A stretch of 11,987 nt of DNA from Clostridiales bacterium (GCA_019423725.1 JAHZAW010000027.1:1-11987); one strand, 5' to 3'; positions 1 through 5,360 are shown, numbered from the stretch's first letter. Program-made: numbers and translations. The notes: generated from the letters alone by a model not told the origin.

Positions 1-24
1 AGCCAGGATCAAACTCTTATGTTT
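1..24 (-). rRNA. 16S ribosomal RNA, 5' end only
   Basis: Read on the minus strand, the first bases give AGAGTTTGATCCTGGCT, the universal start of bacterial 16S rRNA (the 27F primer site, E. coli positions 8-24). By alignment to E. coli the mature 5' end falls near position 24. Only this tip is present; the gene continues to the left, outside the window. The three promoters and the leader to its right show that this is the start of an rrn operon and not a stray match. Confidence 0.95.
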
Positions 25-190
25 AATTCCTTCGTCAGTATAACTCTGACTTTTTCCATTCATTACTTGGTAGTATATCTTTTAACAAGATTACTCTTTG
101 TTTTTGACTTGGGTTTAATTTTTATCATCAACTGTTCAGTTTTCAAGGATCATTACTGATTCTTTTTTGTTGCCGCTCTCAACAGCAGCT
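25..190 (-). other. rrn leader transcript (pre-16S 5' region)
   Basis: This is the transcribed leader between the most proximal rrn promoter and mature 16S. It contains a boxA-like block (132-152, described separately). Near its start, minus-strand GCTGC (189-185) can pair with GCGGC (176-172, with one G-U pair). Seven bases after the proximal -10 box the minus strand has G (189), which would fit GTP-initiated rRNA transcription. Sequence nearer the 16S end probably forms the stem cleaved during 16S processing, but its partner lies beyond 16S, outside the window. Confidence 0.6.
132..152 (-). promoter_or_regulatory. boxA-like antitermination site in the rrn leader
   Basis: The minus strand reads TGATCCTTGAAAACTGAACAG. 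The CTTGAAAACTG core resembles the boxA elements (TGCTCTTTGAAAA type) recognised by NusB/NusE in rRNA leaders, and this block is a frequent feature of Firmicutes 16S leaders and rRNA spacers. Its place between the promoters and 16S fits a role in rRNA antitermination. The assignment rests on motif and position only. Confidence 0.6.
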
Positions 191-195
191 TTGAT

Positions 196-224
196 ATTAT
201 ATCATATCTTTTTGAGCTTGTCAA
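196..224 (-). promoter_or_regulatory. rrn promoter P1 (proximal)
   Basis: Perfect sigma-A consensus on the minus strand: TTGACA (224-219), a 17-bp spacer and TATAAT (201-196). The 25 bp or so upstream of the -35 (225-255) is a run of A/T tracts resembling an UP element. The predicted start is near 189, a G on the minus strand. This is the strongest single promoter in the window. Confidence 0.9.
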
Positions 225-290
225 GAACTTTTTTCATTTTTTAAAAACTTTTTTATTTCTCGCTTTAGCGTTTCCGCATCAGCAAGGAAT

Positions 291-319
291 ATATTACTAC
301 ATTTTATATCTTTTGTCAA
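291..319 (-). promoter_or_regulatory. rrn promoter P2 (middle)
   Basis: Perfect -35 TTGACA on the minus strand (319-314), a 17-bp spacer and a weaker -10, TAATAT (296-291). The T-rich plus-strand block just upstream (320-355) resembles the block upstream of P1, so the two may have arisen by duplication. It lies 95 bp from P1. Confidence 0.7.
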
Positions 320-400
320 CACTTTTTTATTTTTTCTTTTTGGTTTTTTCTTAACCTCATTTTAAAAAGCATTTTATATATACAGCAGATACGTTTTATT

Positions 401-428
401 ATTATACTCACTTAGCGAATATTGTCAA
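401..428 (-). promoter_or_regulatory. rrn promoter P3 (distal)
   Basis: TTGACA (428-423), a 16-bp spacer and TATAAT (406-401), both hexamers matching consensus on the minus strand. An AT-only stretch upstream (429-470) could act as an UP element. It starts just beyond the terminator of the preceding minus-strand gene (481-510), so it begins the rrn transcription unit. Confidence 0.85.
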
Positions 429-480
429 TATATATTTTGATTATTTTTTATCAAATTTTTATTTCCTTCTGTCATTCATA

Positions 481-510
481 TTCAGAAAAGGCCGGATCAT
501 AGATCCGGCC
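481..510 (-). terminator. Rho-independent terminator of the small minus-strand genes
   Basis: GGCCGGATC (490-498) and GATCCGGCC (502-510) form a perfect 9-bp GC-rich stem with a 3-base loop. On the minus strand it is followed by TTTTCTG. It lies 10 bp beyond the stop codon of the 47-aa gene and directly ahead of rrn promoter P3, so it probably insulates the rrn operon. The U-tract is short (four). Confidence 0.75.
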
Positions 511-520
511 TGTCTGATAC

Positions 521-664
521 TTATCTGCAGTTATTTTCTTTGTTGTTCTTCTTAGCGTTATTTTTGTTCTTTCCTGTTTCGATGCTGTACTCTTCAGCGA
601 ATTCAGCTCTGTTGTTTTTTTCTGACTTTTTAGCAGAATTGTTTTTATTGCAGTTCTTATCCAT
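521..664 (-). CDS. Small Asn/Lys-rich protein (47 aa), possible spore-type peptide
   Basis: An open frame of 47 codons, MDKNCNKNNSAKK and onward, ending NNKENNCR. It is very rich in Asn and Lys with an acidic central motif, AEFAEEYSIETG (residues 20-31), and a Cys near each end. I chose the ATG at 664 because the GAGGTG ribosome binding site (677-672) lies 7 bases upstream; the in-frame ATG at 670 is only one base from it. The EFAEE-type core in an otherwise Asn-rich, low-complexity chain recalls gamma-type small acid-soluble spore proteins, but the match is too loose to name it. A sigma-G-like promoter candidate lies upstream and a good terminator follows. No terminator separates it from the yneA-like gene 84 bp upstream, so co-transcription is also possible. 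No membrane segment. Confidence 0.7.
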   Translation of the reverse strand: MDKNCNKNNSAKKSEKNNRAEFAEEYSIETGKNKNNAKKNNKENNCR

Positions 665-712
665 TTCCATTCACCTCTTCACATGATATATGCAGGTTTC
701 GCTGCACATGGA

Positions 713-741
713 TAGTTTGGTTAATAGAACGGATATTATTC
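713..741 (-). promoter_or_regulatory. Candidate sigma-G-like promoter for the 47-aa gene
   Basis: On the minus strand, GAATA (741-737) is followed by a 17-bp spacer and CAAACTA (719-713). The Bacillus sigma-G consensus is GHATR, about 18 bp, then CATWHTA, so the -35 matches fully and the -10 at six of seven positions. The start would fall near 706, about 30 bases before the ribosome binding site. In such AT-rich DNA a match like this can occur by chance. Confidence 0.3.
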
Positions 742-748
742 ATAAAAA

Positions 749-1024
749 TCATACATATTCTATGACTGGAACTATTATGCGCTGTCCAGCCTTTAGACTG
801 TCATTTTTGGCTCCATTGAATTCCATAATATATTCAGCATATTCCTTTCTCGTCATTCCGTCGGATCTATATTTACCTGCTATATCCCAGTATGTTTCAC
901 CCTTTAAGACCATTACTTGATTATAAGAAACTTTTACATCATCTTTCTCTGCATTACCAAAGGCACTGTCCACCGCAAACACTGTTATCATAAAAACTAC
1001 TAATATAAAAACAAATTTTCTCAT
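749..1024 (-). CDS. yneA: YneA-like cell-division suppressor (N-terminal membrane segment plus LysM)
   Basis: A 91-aa protein starting MRKFVFILVVFMITVFAVDS, one hydrophobic segment (residues 4-22) that serves as signal peptide or membrane anchor. A LysM-like domain follows (about 37-88): VLKGETYWDIAGKY begins it and LKAGQRIIVPV is the typical LysM end. The ATG at 1024 has AAAGGGG (1038-1032) 7 bases upstream; the frame stays open for 32 codons further up, but those would run through the promoter and LexA sites. The size, architecture and divergent position next to lexA match Bacillus yneA, whose product delays septation during SOS by acting at the division machinery and is rapidly degraded. 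Sequence identity to YneA could not be measured, so the name rests on architecture and synteny. Expression should be LexA-repressed. Confidence 0.8.
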   Translation of the reverse strand: MRKFVFILVVFMITVFAVDSAFGNAEKDDVKVSYNQVMVLKGETYWDIAGKYRSDGMTRKEYAEYIMEFNGAKNDSLKAGQRIIVPVIEYV

Positions 1025-1039
1025 TTTATCGCCCCTTTG

Positions 1040-1053
1040 CAAATGTATGTTCG
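1040..1053. promoter_or_regulatory. LexA box candidate 1
   Basis: CAAATGTATGTTCG compared with the Gram-positive LexA consensus CGAACnnnnGTTCG: the right half-site is perfect and the left (CAAAT) has two mismatches. It lies between the yneA-like promoter and its ribosome binding site, where bound LexA would block early elongation. Confidence 0.55.
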
Positions 1054-1066
1054 TATTTATAGTTAT

Positions 1067-1095
1067 ATAATATACGAATTTATGTTCTAAGTCAA
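1067..1095 (-). promoter_or_regulatory. Promoter of the yneA-like gene
   Basis: Minus-strand TTGACT (1095-1090), a 17-bp spacer and TATTAT (1072-1067), each one base off consensus. The predicted start is near 1060, which gives a leader of about 36 bases. LexA box candidate 2 (1075-1088) sits entirely in the spacer, so LexA and RNA polymerase could not bind together. Confidence 0.7.
1075..1088. promoter_or_regulatory. LexA box candidate 2
   Basis: CGAATTTATGTTCT: half-sites CGAAT and GTTCT around a 4-bp centre, each one base off the CGAAC/GTTCG consensus. It occupies the -35/-10 spacer of the yneA-like promoter, a classic repressor position. Confidence 0.65.
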
Positions 1096-1113
1096 CAGCG
1101 TTTGATAAATTTA

Positions 1114-1127
1114 GAAACATTTGTTTG
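1114..1127. promoter_or_regulatory. LexA box candidate 3
   Basis: GAAACATTTGTTTG, with the symmetric core AAAC-N4-GTTT, a relaxed form of the CGAAC-N4-GTTCG operator. It overlaps the lexA -35 hexamer (1125-1130), which fits LexA autorepression. Confidence 0.5.
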
Positions 1128-1153
1128 ATATTTCATAATTAATATGTTATTAT
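1125..1153 (+). promoter_or_regulatory. lexA promoter
   Basis: TTGATA (1125-1130), a 17-bp spacer and TATTAT (1148-1153), each near consensus. The start would be near 1160, with the AAGGAG ribosome binding site at 1171-1176. The -35 overlaps LexA box candidate 3. Confidence 0.7.
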
Positions 1154-1184
1154 ATAAAAAACGATCCTGTAAGGAGAATCACAT

Positions 1185-1805
1185 ATGGAAAAATTATCTC
1201 AGAAACAAATACAGATACTTGAATATATGAAAAAGGAAGTCAGGGAAAAGGGTTATCCGCCTTCGGTAAGAGAGATTTGCGATGCCGTTGGTCTTAAATC
1301 CACATCTACCGTTCATGGTCATCTTGAGCGCCTTGAGAAAAAGGGATATATAAGAAGGGACCCCTCAAAACCCAGAGCCATTGAAATATTTACATCGGAT
1401 GATCCTTCATCCCATAAATCAACGGAAAAGGAACTTGTGGATATCCCCATCGTAGGTACAGTTACAGCCGGAACACCGATACTGGCCGTTGAAAACATCG
1501 AGGACACATTTCCTCTTCCAATAGATTATGCCCCTAACGGTGATGTATTTATGCTCAGGGTAAAGGGCGACAGTATGATAAACGCCGGCATATTCAACCG
1601 TGACCTTATTCTTGTCAAACAGCAGAGCACTGCTGAAAACGGAGACATAGTAGTCGCTCTTATTGAGGACTTCGCAACGGTCAAAACATTTTATAAGGAA
1701 AACGGCTACATAAGGCTTCAGCCTGAAAATCCATCCATGTCTCCTATAATAGTCCGTGATGTAACGATCCTTGGCAAGGTCGTAGGATTATACAGAAAAT
1801 ATTGA
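1185..1805 (+). CDS. lexA: LexA repressor (SOS regulator)
   Basis: A full-length 206-aa LexA. The N-terminal winged helix-turn-helix (about 1-68) includes PPSVREICDAVGLKSTSTV, the typical recognition segment, and the wing residues RRDPSKPRAIEI. The self-cleavage bond is Ala95-Gly96 in GTVTAGTPI. The S24-type latent protease domain follows with catalytic Ser130 (KGDSMINAGI) and Lys167 (EDFATVKTF). LexA represses DNA-damage genes and, on contact with RecA filaments, cleaves itself to release them. The start has AAGGAG 8 bases upstream. It is transcribed divergently from the yneA-like gene, with LexA-box-like sites between them, so it should repress both itself and that gene. A strong terminator follows; it appears monocistronic. 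Confidence 0.97.
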   Translation: MEKLSQKQIQILEYMKKEVREKGYPPSVREICDAVGLKSTSTVHGHLERLEKKGYIRRDPSKPRAIEIFTSDDPSSHKSTEKELVDIPIVGTVTAGTPILAVENIEDTFPLPIDYAPNGDVFMLRVKGDSMINAGIFNRDLILVKQQSTAENGDIVVALIEDFATVKTFYKENGYIRLQPENPSMSPIIVRDVTILGKVVGLYRKY

Positions 1806-1810
1806 TAGAT

Positions 1811-1838
1811 GGCAGCATAGTGTTTATGCTGCCTTTTT
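1811..1838 (+). terminator. lexA terminator
   Basis: GGCAGCATA (1811-1819) pairs with TATGCTGCC (1825-1833), 9 bp with a 5-base loop, followed by TTTTT. It lies 5 bases after the lexA stop. Confidence 0.9.
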
Positions 1839-1893
1839 ATATACAAAAAAGAACATATGTATACTTTTTATACACTTCTGTACAAATAGGCAA

Positions 1894-1921
1894 TTGACAT
1901 GATTATATGTTTCAATATAAA
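1894..1921 (+). promoter_or_regulatory. degV promoter
   Basis: Perfect -35 TTGACA (1894-1899), a 16-bp spacer and TATAAA (1916-1921). The start would be near 1928, leaving a leader of about 44 bases. Upstream, GTATA/TATAC (1859-1873) is a small inverted repeat and GAACATATGTAT (1851-1862) resembles a degenerate LexA half-box pair. Confidence 0.65.
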
Positions 1922-1971
1922 ATCAATATATTATTACAATATTCAGCAAAAAGAAAGGCAGTGACATAATA

Positions 1972-2856
1972 ATGAGTTCATATAAAATCATATCAGATAC
2001 AGCCTCTGATATTTTTCCTTCTATCATAGATACAAATGAAATACCAAGAGTACCCTTTTACGTTTCTTTTGACAAAGAGAATTATCTTAAGGAAGTCGTT
2101 GAGCTTTCAATAGATGATTTTTACAGACATATACTTGAGGACAAAGTCTTCCCCAAAACATCCTGCCCCACCATCACGGATTATACAACAGTATTTGAGC
2201 CCTACCTTAAGGAAGGCCTTGATATAATCTGCTTCTGTATATCATCACTTTTCAGCGGCTCATACCAGAGTGCTGTAAACGCAGCCGAGATGATGAAGGA
2301 AAGCTATCCTGAGCGCAGGATAGAAATAATTGACAGTGTTCAGGCTACTGCTGGAATGGGACTTATAGTATATCAGTCTTATCTTATGATGAAGGACGGA
2401 TATTCATTTGAGGAAAATGTTTCAGTTGTAAACAAACTCAAGCATGATGTTGCCATATACTTCACCGTAGGCTCCCTTGATTTCCTCCAGAACGGAGGAC
2501 GTATCGGAAAGGCAACAGCCCTTGCTGGAACAATATTTAACGTAAAACCCATCATATGTATGAGGGAAGGCGAGCTTGCTCCCGTAGAAAACGTACGCGG
2601 AAACAAAAAAGCAGTCAAAGCTATCATTGACAGGACCGACAAGGAGATCGAAGGCCACGAAAGTGACTATTACATAACCATGTTTTCAGCCCATGAACGA
2701 GTTCCGATTATGGACACCATAGAGGAACACTATAATGATCCAAAATATACTTTCAGCGACAATATGTTTAGGGTAGGCGTCACCGTAGGAGCCCATACAG
2801 GCCCTCACGTAATCGCCATAGCCTATTCAAAAAAATATACACTCTATGAAAAATAA
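1972..2856 (+). CDS. DegV-family fatty-acid-binding protein (FakB type)
   Basis: A 294-aa protein of usual DegV length. Family hallmarks are the N-terminal IISDTASD (6-13), KTSCPT (62-67), the SSLFSGSYQSA block (91-101), LDFLQNGGRIGK (179-190) and the C-terminal VGAHTGPHVIAIAY. Family members bind one fatty acid between two domains; in Firmicutes they present it to the kinase FakA, which makes acyl-phosphate for phospholipid synthesis. The Ser/Thr residues of the TS and FSGSYQSA segments are those expected to bind the carboxylate. No fakA gene is nearby, as is common for the many scattered DegV paralogues in Clostridia. The start ATG has GAAAGG (1953-1958) 13 bases upstream, a long spacing that may lower translation. 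No signal peptide, so cytoplasmic. The ligand chain type cannot be read from the sequence. Confidence 0.92.
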   Translation: MSSYKIISDTASDIFPSIIDTNEIPRVPFYVSFDKENYLKEVVELSIDDFYRHILEDKVFPKTSCPTITDYTTVFEPYLKEGLDIICFCISSLFSGSYQSAVNAAEMMKESYPERRIEIIDSVQATAGMGLIVYQSYLMMKDGYSFEENVSVVNKLKHDVAIYFTVGSLDFLQNGGRIGKATALAGTIFNVKPIICMREGELAPVENVRGNKKAVKAIIDRTDKEIEGHESDYYITMFSAHERVPIMDTIEEHYNDPKYTFSDNMFRVGVTVGAHTGPHVIAIAYSKKYTLYEK

Positions 2857-2897
2857 TTCCTTAGAGACGAATTTATAAGCTGATATCAGCCATCAGT

Positions 2898-2937
2898 ACC
2901 CTGAGCCTTGAAAGCACAAAGCTCAGGGTCTTTTTTT
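2898..2937 (+). terminator. degV terminator
   Basis: ACCCTGAGC (2898-2906) pairs with GCTCAGGGT (2921-2929), a 9-bp stem whose loop can add TTG/CAA pairs, followed by C and seven T's. It lies 41 bp beyond the degV stop. Confidence 0.9.
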
Positions 2938-2958
2938 GATGAAATGATCTATGATATG

Positions 2959-2967
2959 TGGTATAAT
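2959..2967 (+). promoter_or_regulatory. Extended -10 promoter of the CAT-like gene
   Basis: TGGTATAAT is a perfect TATAAT (2962-2967) with an extended TGn element. There is no good -35 at the usual distance (TTGATG at 2936-2941 would need a 20-bp spacer), so the extended -10 probably carries recognition. The start would be near 2974, almost on the ribosome binding site, so the leader is very short. Confidence 0.6.
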
Positions 2968-2990
2968 TTTATAAAAGGGAGATGACGAAA

Positions 2991-3638
2991 ATGTTTAAAT
3001 ATATAGATATGGATAAATGGCCCAGGAAAGAACATTTTAACTACTACAGGACAAAGATAGTATGCGGATACAGCTGCACTGTACAGCTGGATGTTACGTC
3101 CCTGTTGAAGCAGGTAAAAGAAAAGGGACTTCGATTTTATCCATCCTTTGTATATTGCGTTTCATATATTGTAAACAGCATGAATGAATTTAAAATGGCC
3201 GTCGATAAAGATGGGCTTCCCGGTTATTATGATGTGTCCCATCCCAATATGACCATTTTCCATGAAGACGATCATACATTTTCTGATATGTGGACCGAAT
3301 ACTATCCGGAATTCAGCAGATTTTATGAAAACACCGTAAGCAATATGGAAAAATATAAAAATACTAAGGGCATAAAAGTAAGGGATAATCAGCCGCCCAA
3401 CTTTTTCTGTATATCCTGTGTACCCTGGCTTTCATATACCGCCTATAACACCAGCGTGCCCGGAGGGGTCCCGAATCTTTTCCCCATTATAACCTTTGGA
3501 AAATATACAAAAAAGGATGGACATTATGAGATGCCATTTACGATCAACATTTCCCATGCGGCTGCTGACGGCTACCATACAAGCATGTTCATAAACAGCC
3601 TTCAAGAACTTATAAATACCATAGACCTTAAATTATGA
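2991..3638 (+). CDS. Chloramphenicol acetyltransferase-like (CatA-like) O-acetyltransferase
   Basis: A 215-aa protein collinear with type A chloramphenicol acetyltransferases over its whole length: IDMDKWPRKEHFNYY at the N-terminus, RFYPSFVYCVSYIVNS, GYYDVSHPNMTIFH, TFSDMWTEYYPEF, PWLSYTAYN and the C-terminal active site ISHAAADGYHTSMFINSLQEL. The HxxxDG core is intact, with catalytic His189 and structural Asp193; the first His of the usual HHxxxDG motif is Ser188. Such enzymes transfer acetyl from acetyl-CoA to a hydroxyl of the substrate as a trimer. I chose ATG 2991 because GGGAG (2977-2981) lies 9 bases upstream; the in-frame ATG at 2982 touches it. It stands alone with its own promoter and terminator and no mobile-element traces. 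Many chromosomal members of this group have unproven substrates, so resistance should not be assumed. Confidence 0.9.
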   Translation: MFKYIDMDKWPRKEHFNYYRTKIVCGYSCTVQLDVTSLLKQVKEKGLRFYPSFVYCVSYIVNSMNEFKMAVDKDGLPGYYDVSHPNMTIFHEDDHTFSDMWTEYYPEFSRFYENTVSNMEKYKNTKGIKVRDNQPPNFFCISCVPWLSYTAYNTSVPGGVPNLFPIITFGKYTKKDGHYEMPFTINISHAAADGYHTSMFINSLQELINTIDLKL

Positions 3639-3642
3639 CATC

Positions 3643-3674
3643 AAAAAAGCCCAGGCTCATAGGCCTGGGCTTTT
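3643..3674. terminator. Bidirectional terminator between the CAT-like gene and the ABC operon
   Basis: GCCCAGGC (3649-3656) and GCCTGGGC (3663-3670) form an 8-bp GC-rich stem with a 6-base loop, flanked by six A's on the left and TTTT on the right, so a U-tract follows on either strand. It serves the CAT-like gene (stop 3638) from the left and the ABC ATPase gene (stop 3678) from the right. Confidence 0.92.
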
Positions 3675-3677
3675 ATT

Positions 3678-4418
3678 TTAAAGTACCTTTGCAAGGAAGT
3701 TTTTAAGTCTTTCTGTTTTGGGATGGTTGAATATCTCATCAGGTGTTCCCTGTTCCATTATAATTCCGTCTTCAAGGAATAATACCCTGTCTCCTACTTC
3801 TCTGGCAAATCCCATCTCATGGGTAACAACGACCATGGTCATATTATCCTGGGCAAGCTCTTTCATAACATCAAGCACCTCTCCGACCATTTCAGGGTCA
3901 AGGGCAGATGTTGGCTCGTCAAAGAGCATTACATCAGGTTTCATACAAAGGGCTCTTACTATTGCGATACGCTGTTTCTGTCCGCCTGAAAGCTGTGAGG
4001 GGTACGCATCAGCTCTGTCAGCAAGGCCTACCCTTTCCAGAAGTTTCATGGCCAGTTCATTTGCTTCCGCTTCACTTTTTCCCTGAAGCTTTATGGGAGC
4101 AAGAGTCATGTTTTTAAGCACTGTCATGTGAGGGAACAGATTAAAGTGCTGGAACACCATTCCCATTTTCTGTCTGTGTATATTTATATTTACCTTTTTA
4201 TCGGTAATATCTACCCCGTTAAAAAGTATAGTTCCGTCGGTGGGGATCTCAAGCAGGTTAAGACATCTTAAAAATGTGCTTTTTCCTGAACCTGAAGGTC
4301 CGATCATAACAACGACTTCGCCTTTTCTTATATCAGTACTTACGCTTTTGAGCGCAGTAACGCCGTTAAATTTTTTCTCAAGATTTTTTACGCTGATAAG
4401 AACCTCATTATCGTTCAC
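3678..4418 (-). CDS. Polar amino acid ABC transporter, ATP-binding protein
   Basis: A 246-aa ATPase of the GlnQ/HisP type. Walker A is GPSGSGKST (40-48), the Q-loop Gln90 (MVFQHFNLFPH), the signature LSGGQ (143-147), Walker B VMLFDEP (163-169, with Glu168 as catalytic base) and the switch His200. DEPTSALDPEMVGEVLDVM and FAREVGDRV are characteristic of the amino acid import subfamily. It powers import as a homodimer on the cytoplasmic face of the permease. The start is GTG at 4418, with GGAGG (4433-4429) 10 bases upstream, and the gene overlaps the permease stop by 11 bp, so the two are probably translationally coupled. It ends the operon at a bidirectional terminator. Confidence 0.95.
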   Translation of the reverse strand: MNDNEVLISVKNLEKKFNGVTALKSVSTDIRKGEVVVMIGPSGSGKSTFLRCLNLLEIPTDGTILFNGVDITDKKVNINIHRQKMGMVFQHFNLFPHMTVLKNMTLAPIKLQGKSEAEANELAMKLLERVGLADRADAYPSQLSGGQKQRIAIVRALCMKPDVMLFDEPTSALDPEMVGEVLDVMKELAQDNMTMVVVTHEMGFAREVGDRVLFLEDGIIMEQGTPDEIFNHPKTERLKNFLAKVL

Positions 4419-5133
4419 TGTTTCTCAGCCTCCTCTCAAGCAGTCCTACAAAGTATGTAAGGATCATAACCATGGCAAGATAGATGAGCGCTACCGCAAA
4501 GAGCGGCATAAAAGCGCTGAAAGTCTTTCCTCGTATTATGTTTCCAGCACGGGTAAGGTCTACAACGGCAACATATCCGGCAACTGATGTTTCCTTCAAA
4601 AGGGCAATAAACTCGTTTGCCAGTGCGGGAAGTACATTTTTAAACGCCTGTGGTATGATTATGTATCTCATGGTCTCAATATAGTTGAATCCAAGGCTTC
4701 GTCCGGCTTCCATCTGGCCTTTGTCTATGGACATTATACCGCCTCTTATTATCTCAGCTACATAGGCGCCTGAGTTTACTCCAAAGGCTATAACGGCACT
4801 CATTACACCATTTGTAGATGAAGCGAATATTACGAAGAAAATAATAAGCAGCTGGATTACAACAGGTGTACCCCTGATAACTGTAAGGTAGATCCTGCAA
4901 AGTGTATTGAGAAAAGCCATGACCTTCTTCTTAGGCCCTCTCATTTCCATATTGGTAAGGTCATAGGTAGAACGTATGGTAGCAATTACCACACCTATGA
5001 TAACACCAAGTATTATGGCCAGGATAGTTATCTGAAGGGTCACTCCCAGGCCGTTTAAAATGAGTTTCCAACGATTTTCTTTAACGAAGTTCAGTATGAA
5101 CTGAGCCTTTATATCGGCAAACCACTCAGCCAA
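4408..5133 (-). CDS. Polar amino acid ABC transporter, permease protein
   Basis: A 241-aa integral membrane protein of the HisM/GlnP (His/Glu/Gln/Arg/opine) family. Hydrophobic segments lie at about 24-53, 84-105, 110-130, 170-192 and 207-231. RGTPVVIQL (87-95) and GVNSGAYVAEIIRGGI (118-133) are family landmarks. The cytoplasmic EAA loop, EAGRSLGF to IIIPQAF (142-164), docks on the ATPase. The start is TTG at 5133: AAAGGA (5148-5143) lies 9 bases upstream and no in-frame ATG is as well placed. It has its own promoter candidate and is separated from the binding-protein gene by 227 bp. Only one permease gene is present, so the channel is presumably a homodimer. Confidence 0.94.
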   Translation of the reverse strand: MAEWFADIKAQFILNFVKENRWKLILNGLGVTLQITILAIILGVIIGVVIATIRSTYDLTNMEMRGPKKKVMAFLNTLCRIYLTVIRGTPVVIQLLIIFFVIFASSTNGVMSAVIAFGVNSGAYVAEIIRGGIMSIDKGQMEAGRSLGFNYIETMRYIIIPQAFKNVLPALANEFIALLKETSVAGYVAVVDLTRAGNIIRGKTFSAFMPLFAVALIYLAMVMILTYFVGLLERRLRNSER

Positions 5134-5173
5134 AAAAACACGTCCTTTCTAAAAATTCCAATATCTGAATATA

Positions 5174-5204
5174 ATTATAACAGGAAATAAATAAAACTGT
5201 TCAA
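5174..5204 (-). promoter_or_regulatory. Internal promoter for the permease-ATPase pair
   Basis: Minus-strand extended -10 TGTTATAAT (5182-5174) with a -35-like TTGAAC (5204-5199) 19 bp away. The start would be near 5167, with the ribosome binding site at 5148-5143. A second perfect TATAAT lies at 5232-5227 without a well-spaced -35. These suggest the membrane components can be transcribed separately from the binding protein. Confidence 0.5.
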
Positions 5205-5263
5205 AAAAGTCGGATCTTAGAAAAAAATTATACTGTCAAAAAGCCTTATCAAACTAAAACAGC

Positions 5264-5281
5264 GCCGTTTCCTCAAACGGC
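5264..5281. other. Hairpin in the binding-protein/permease gap
   Basis: GCCGTTT (5264-5270) and AAACGGC (5275-5281) form a perfect 7-bp stem with a 4-base loop. On the plus strand it is followed by TTTATTTATTTT; on the minus strand by GCTGTTTTAGTTT. It may be a partial terminator or an RNA-stability element for operon RNA on the minus strand. No plus-strand gene needs it. Confidence 0.5.
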
Positions 5282-5311
5282 TTTATTTATTTTCCGTAGT
5301 TATACACAAGA

Positions 5312-5343
5312 ACACCATGCAAAGCAGCCGCCCTGCATGGTGT
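5312..5343 (-). other. Hairpin just after the binding-protein gene
   Basis: ACACCATGCA (5312-5321) and TGCATGGTGT (5334-5343) form a perfect 10-bp stem with a 12-base loop, starting 18 bases after the binding-protein stop. The minus strand continues TCTTGTGTAT, a poor U-tract, so this reads better as a 3'-end-protecting or attenuating hairpin than as a full terminator. Such hairpins often give binding proteins more mRNA than their membrane partners. Confidence 0.6.
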
Positions 5344-5360
5344 AAAAAAGTCCTTATAAA

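Noticed and set aside
690..920. A 76-codon plus-strand open frame
   Set aside because: Opposite the yneA-like gene, with no credible ribosome binding site and no family resemblance.
1025..1120. A longer start for the yneA-like gene at 1120
   Set aside because: It would translate through the promoter and two LexA-like sites; the ATG at 1024 has a good AAAGGGG site and gives a proper signal segment.
2982..2990. Upstream ATG as the start of the CAT-like gene
   Set aside because: It directly abuts GGGAG with no spacing; the ATG at 2991 has the normal 9-base gap and matches the usual N-terminus of the family.
3718..4086. A 122-codon plus-strand open frame opposite the ABC ATPase gene
   Set aside because: Antisense to a clear ATPase with intact motifs; its serine-rich translation is what reverse frames of such genes usually give.
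5264..5281. A terminator for a plus-strand transcript in the importer gap
   Set aside because: The hairpin and T-rich tail have the right shape on the plus strand, but no plus-strand gene lies upstream within the ABC operon; it is better seen as part of the minus-strand operon RNA.
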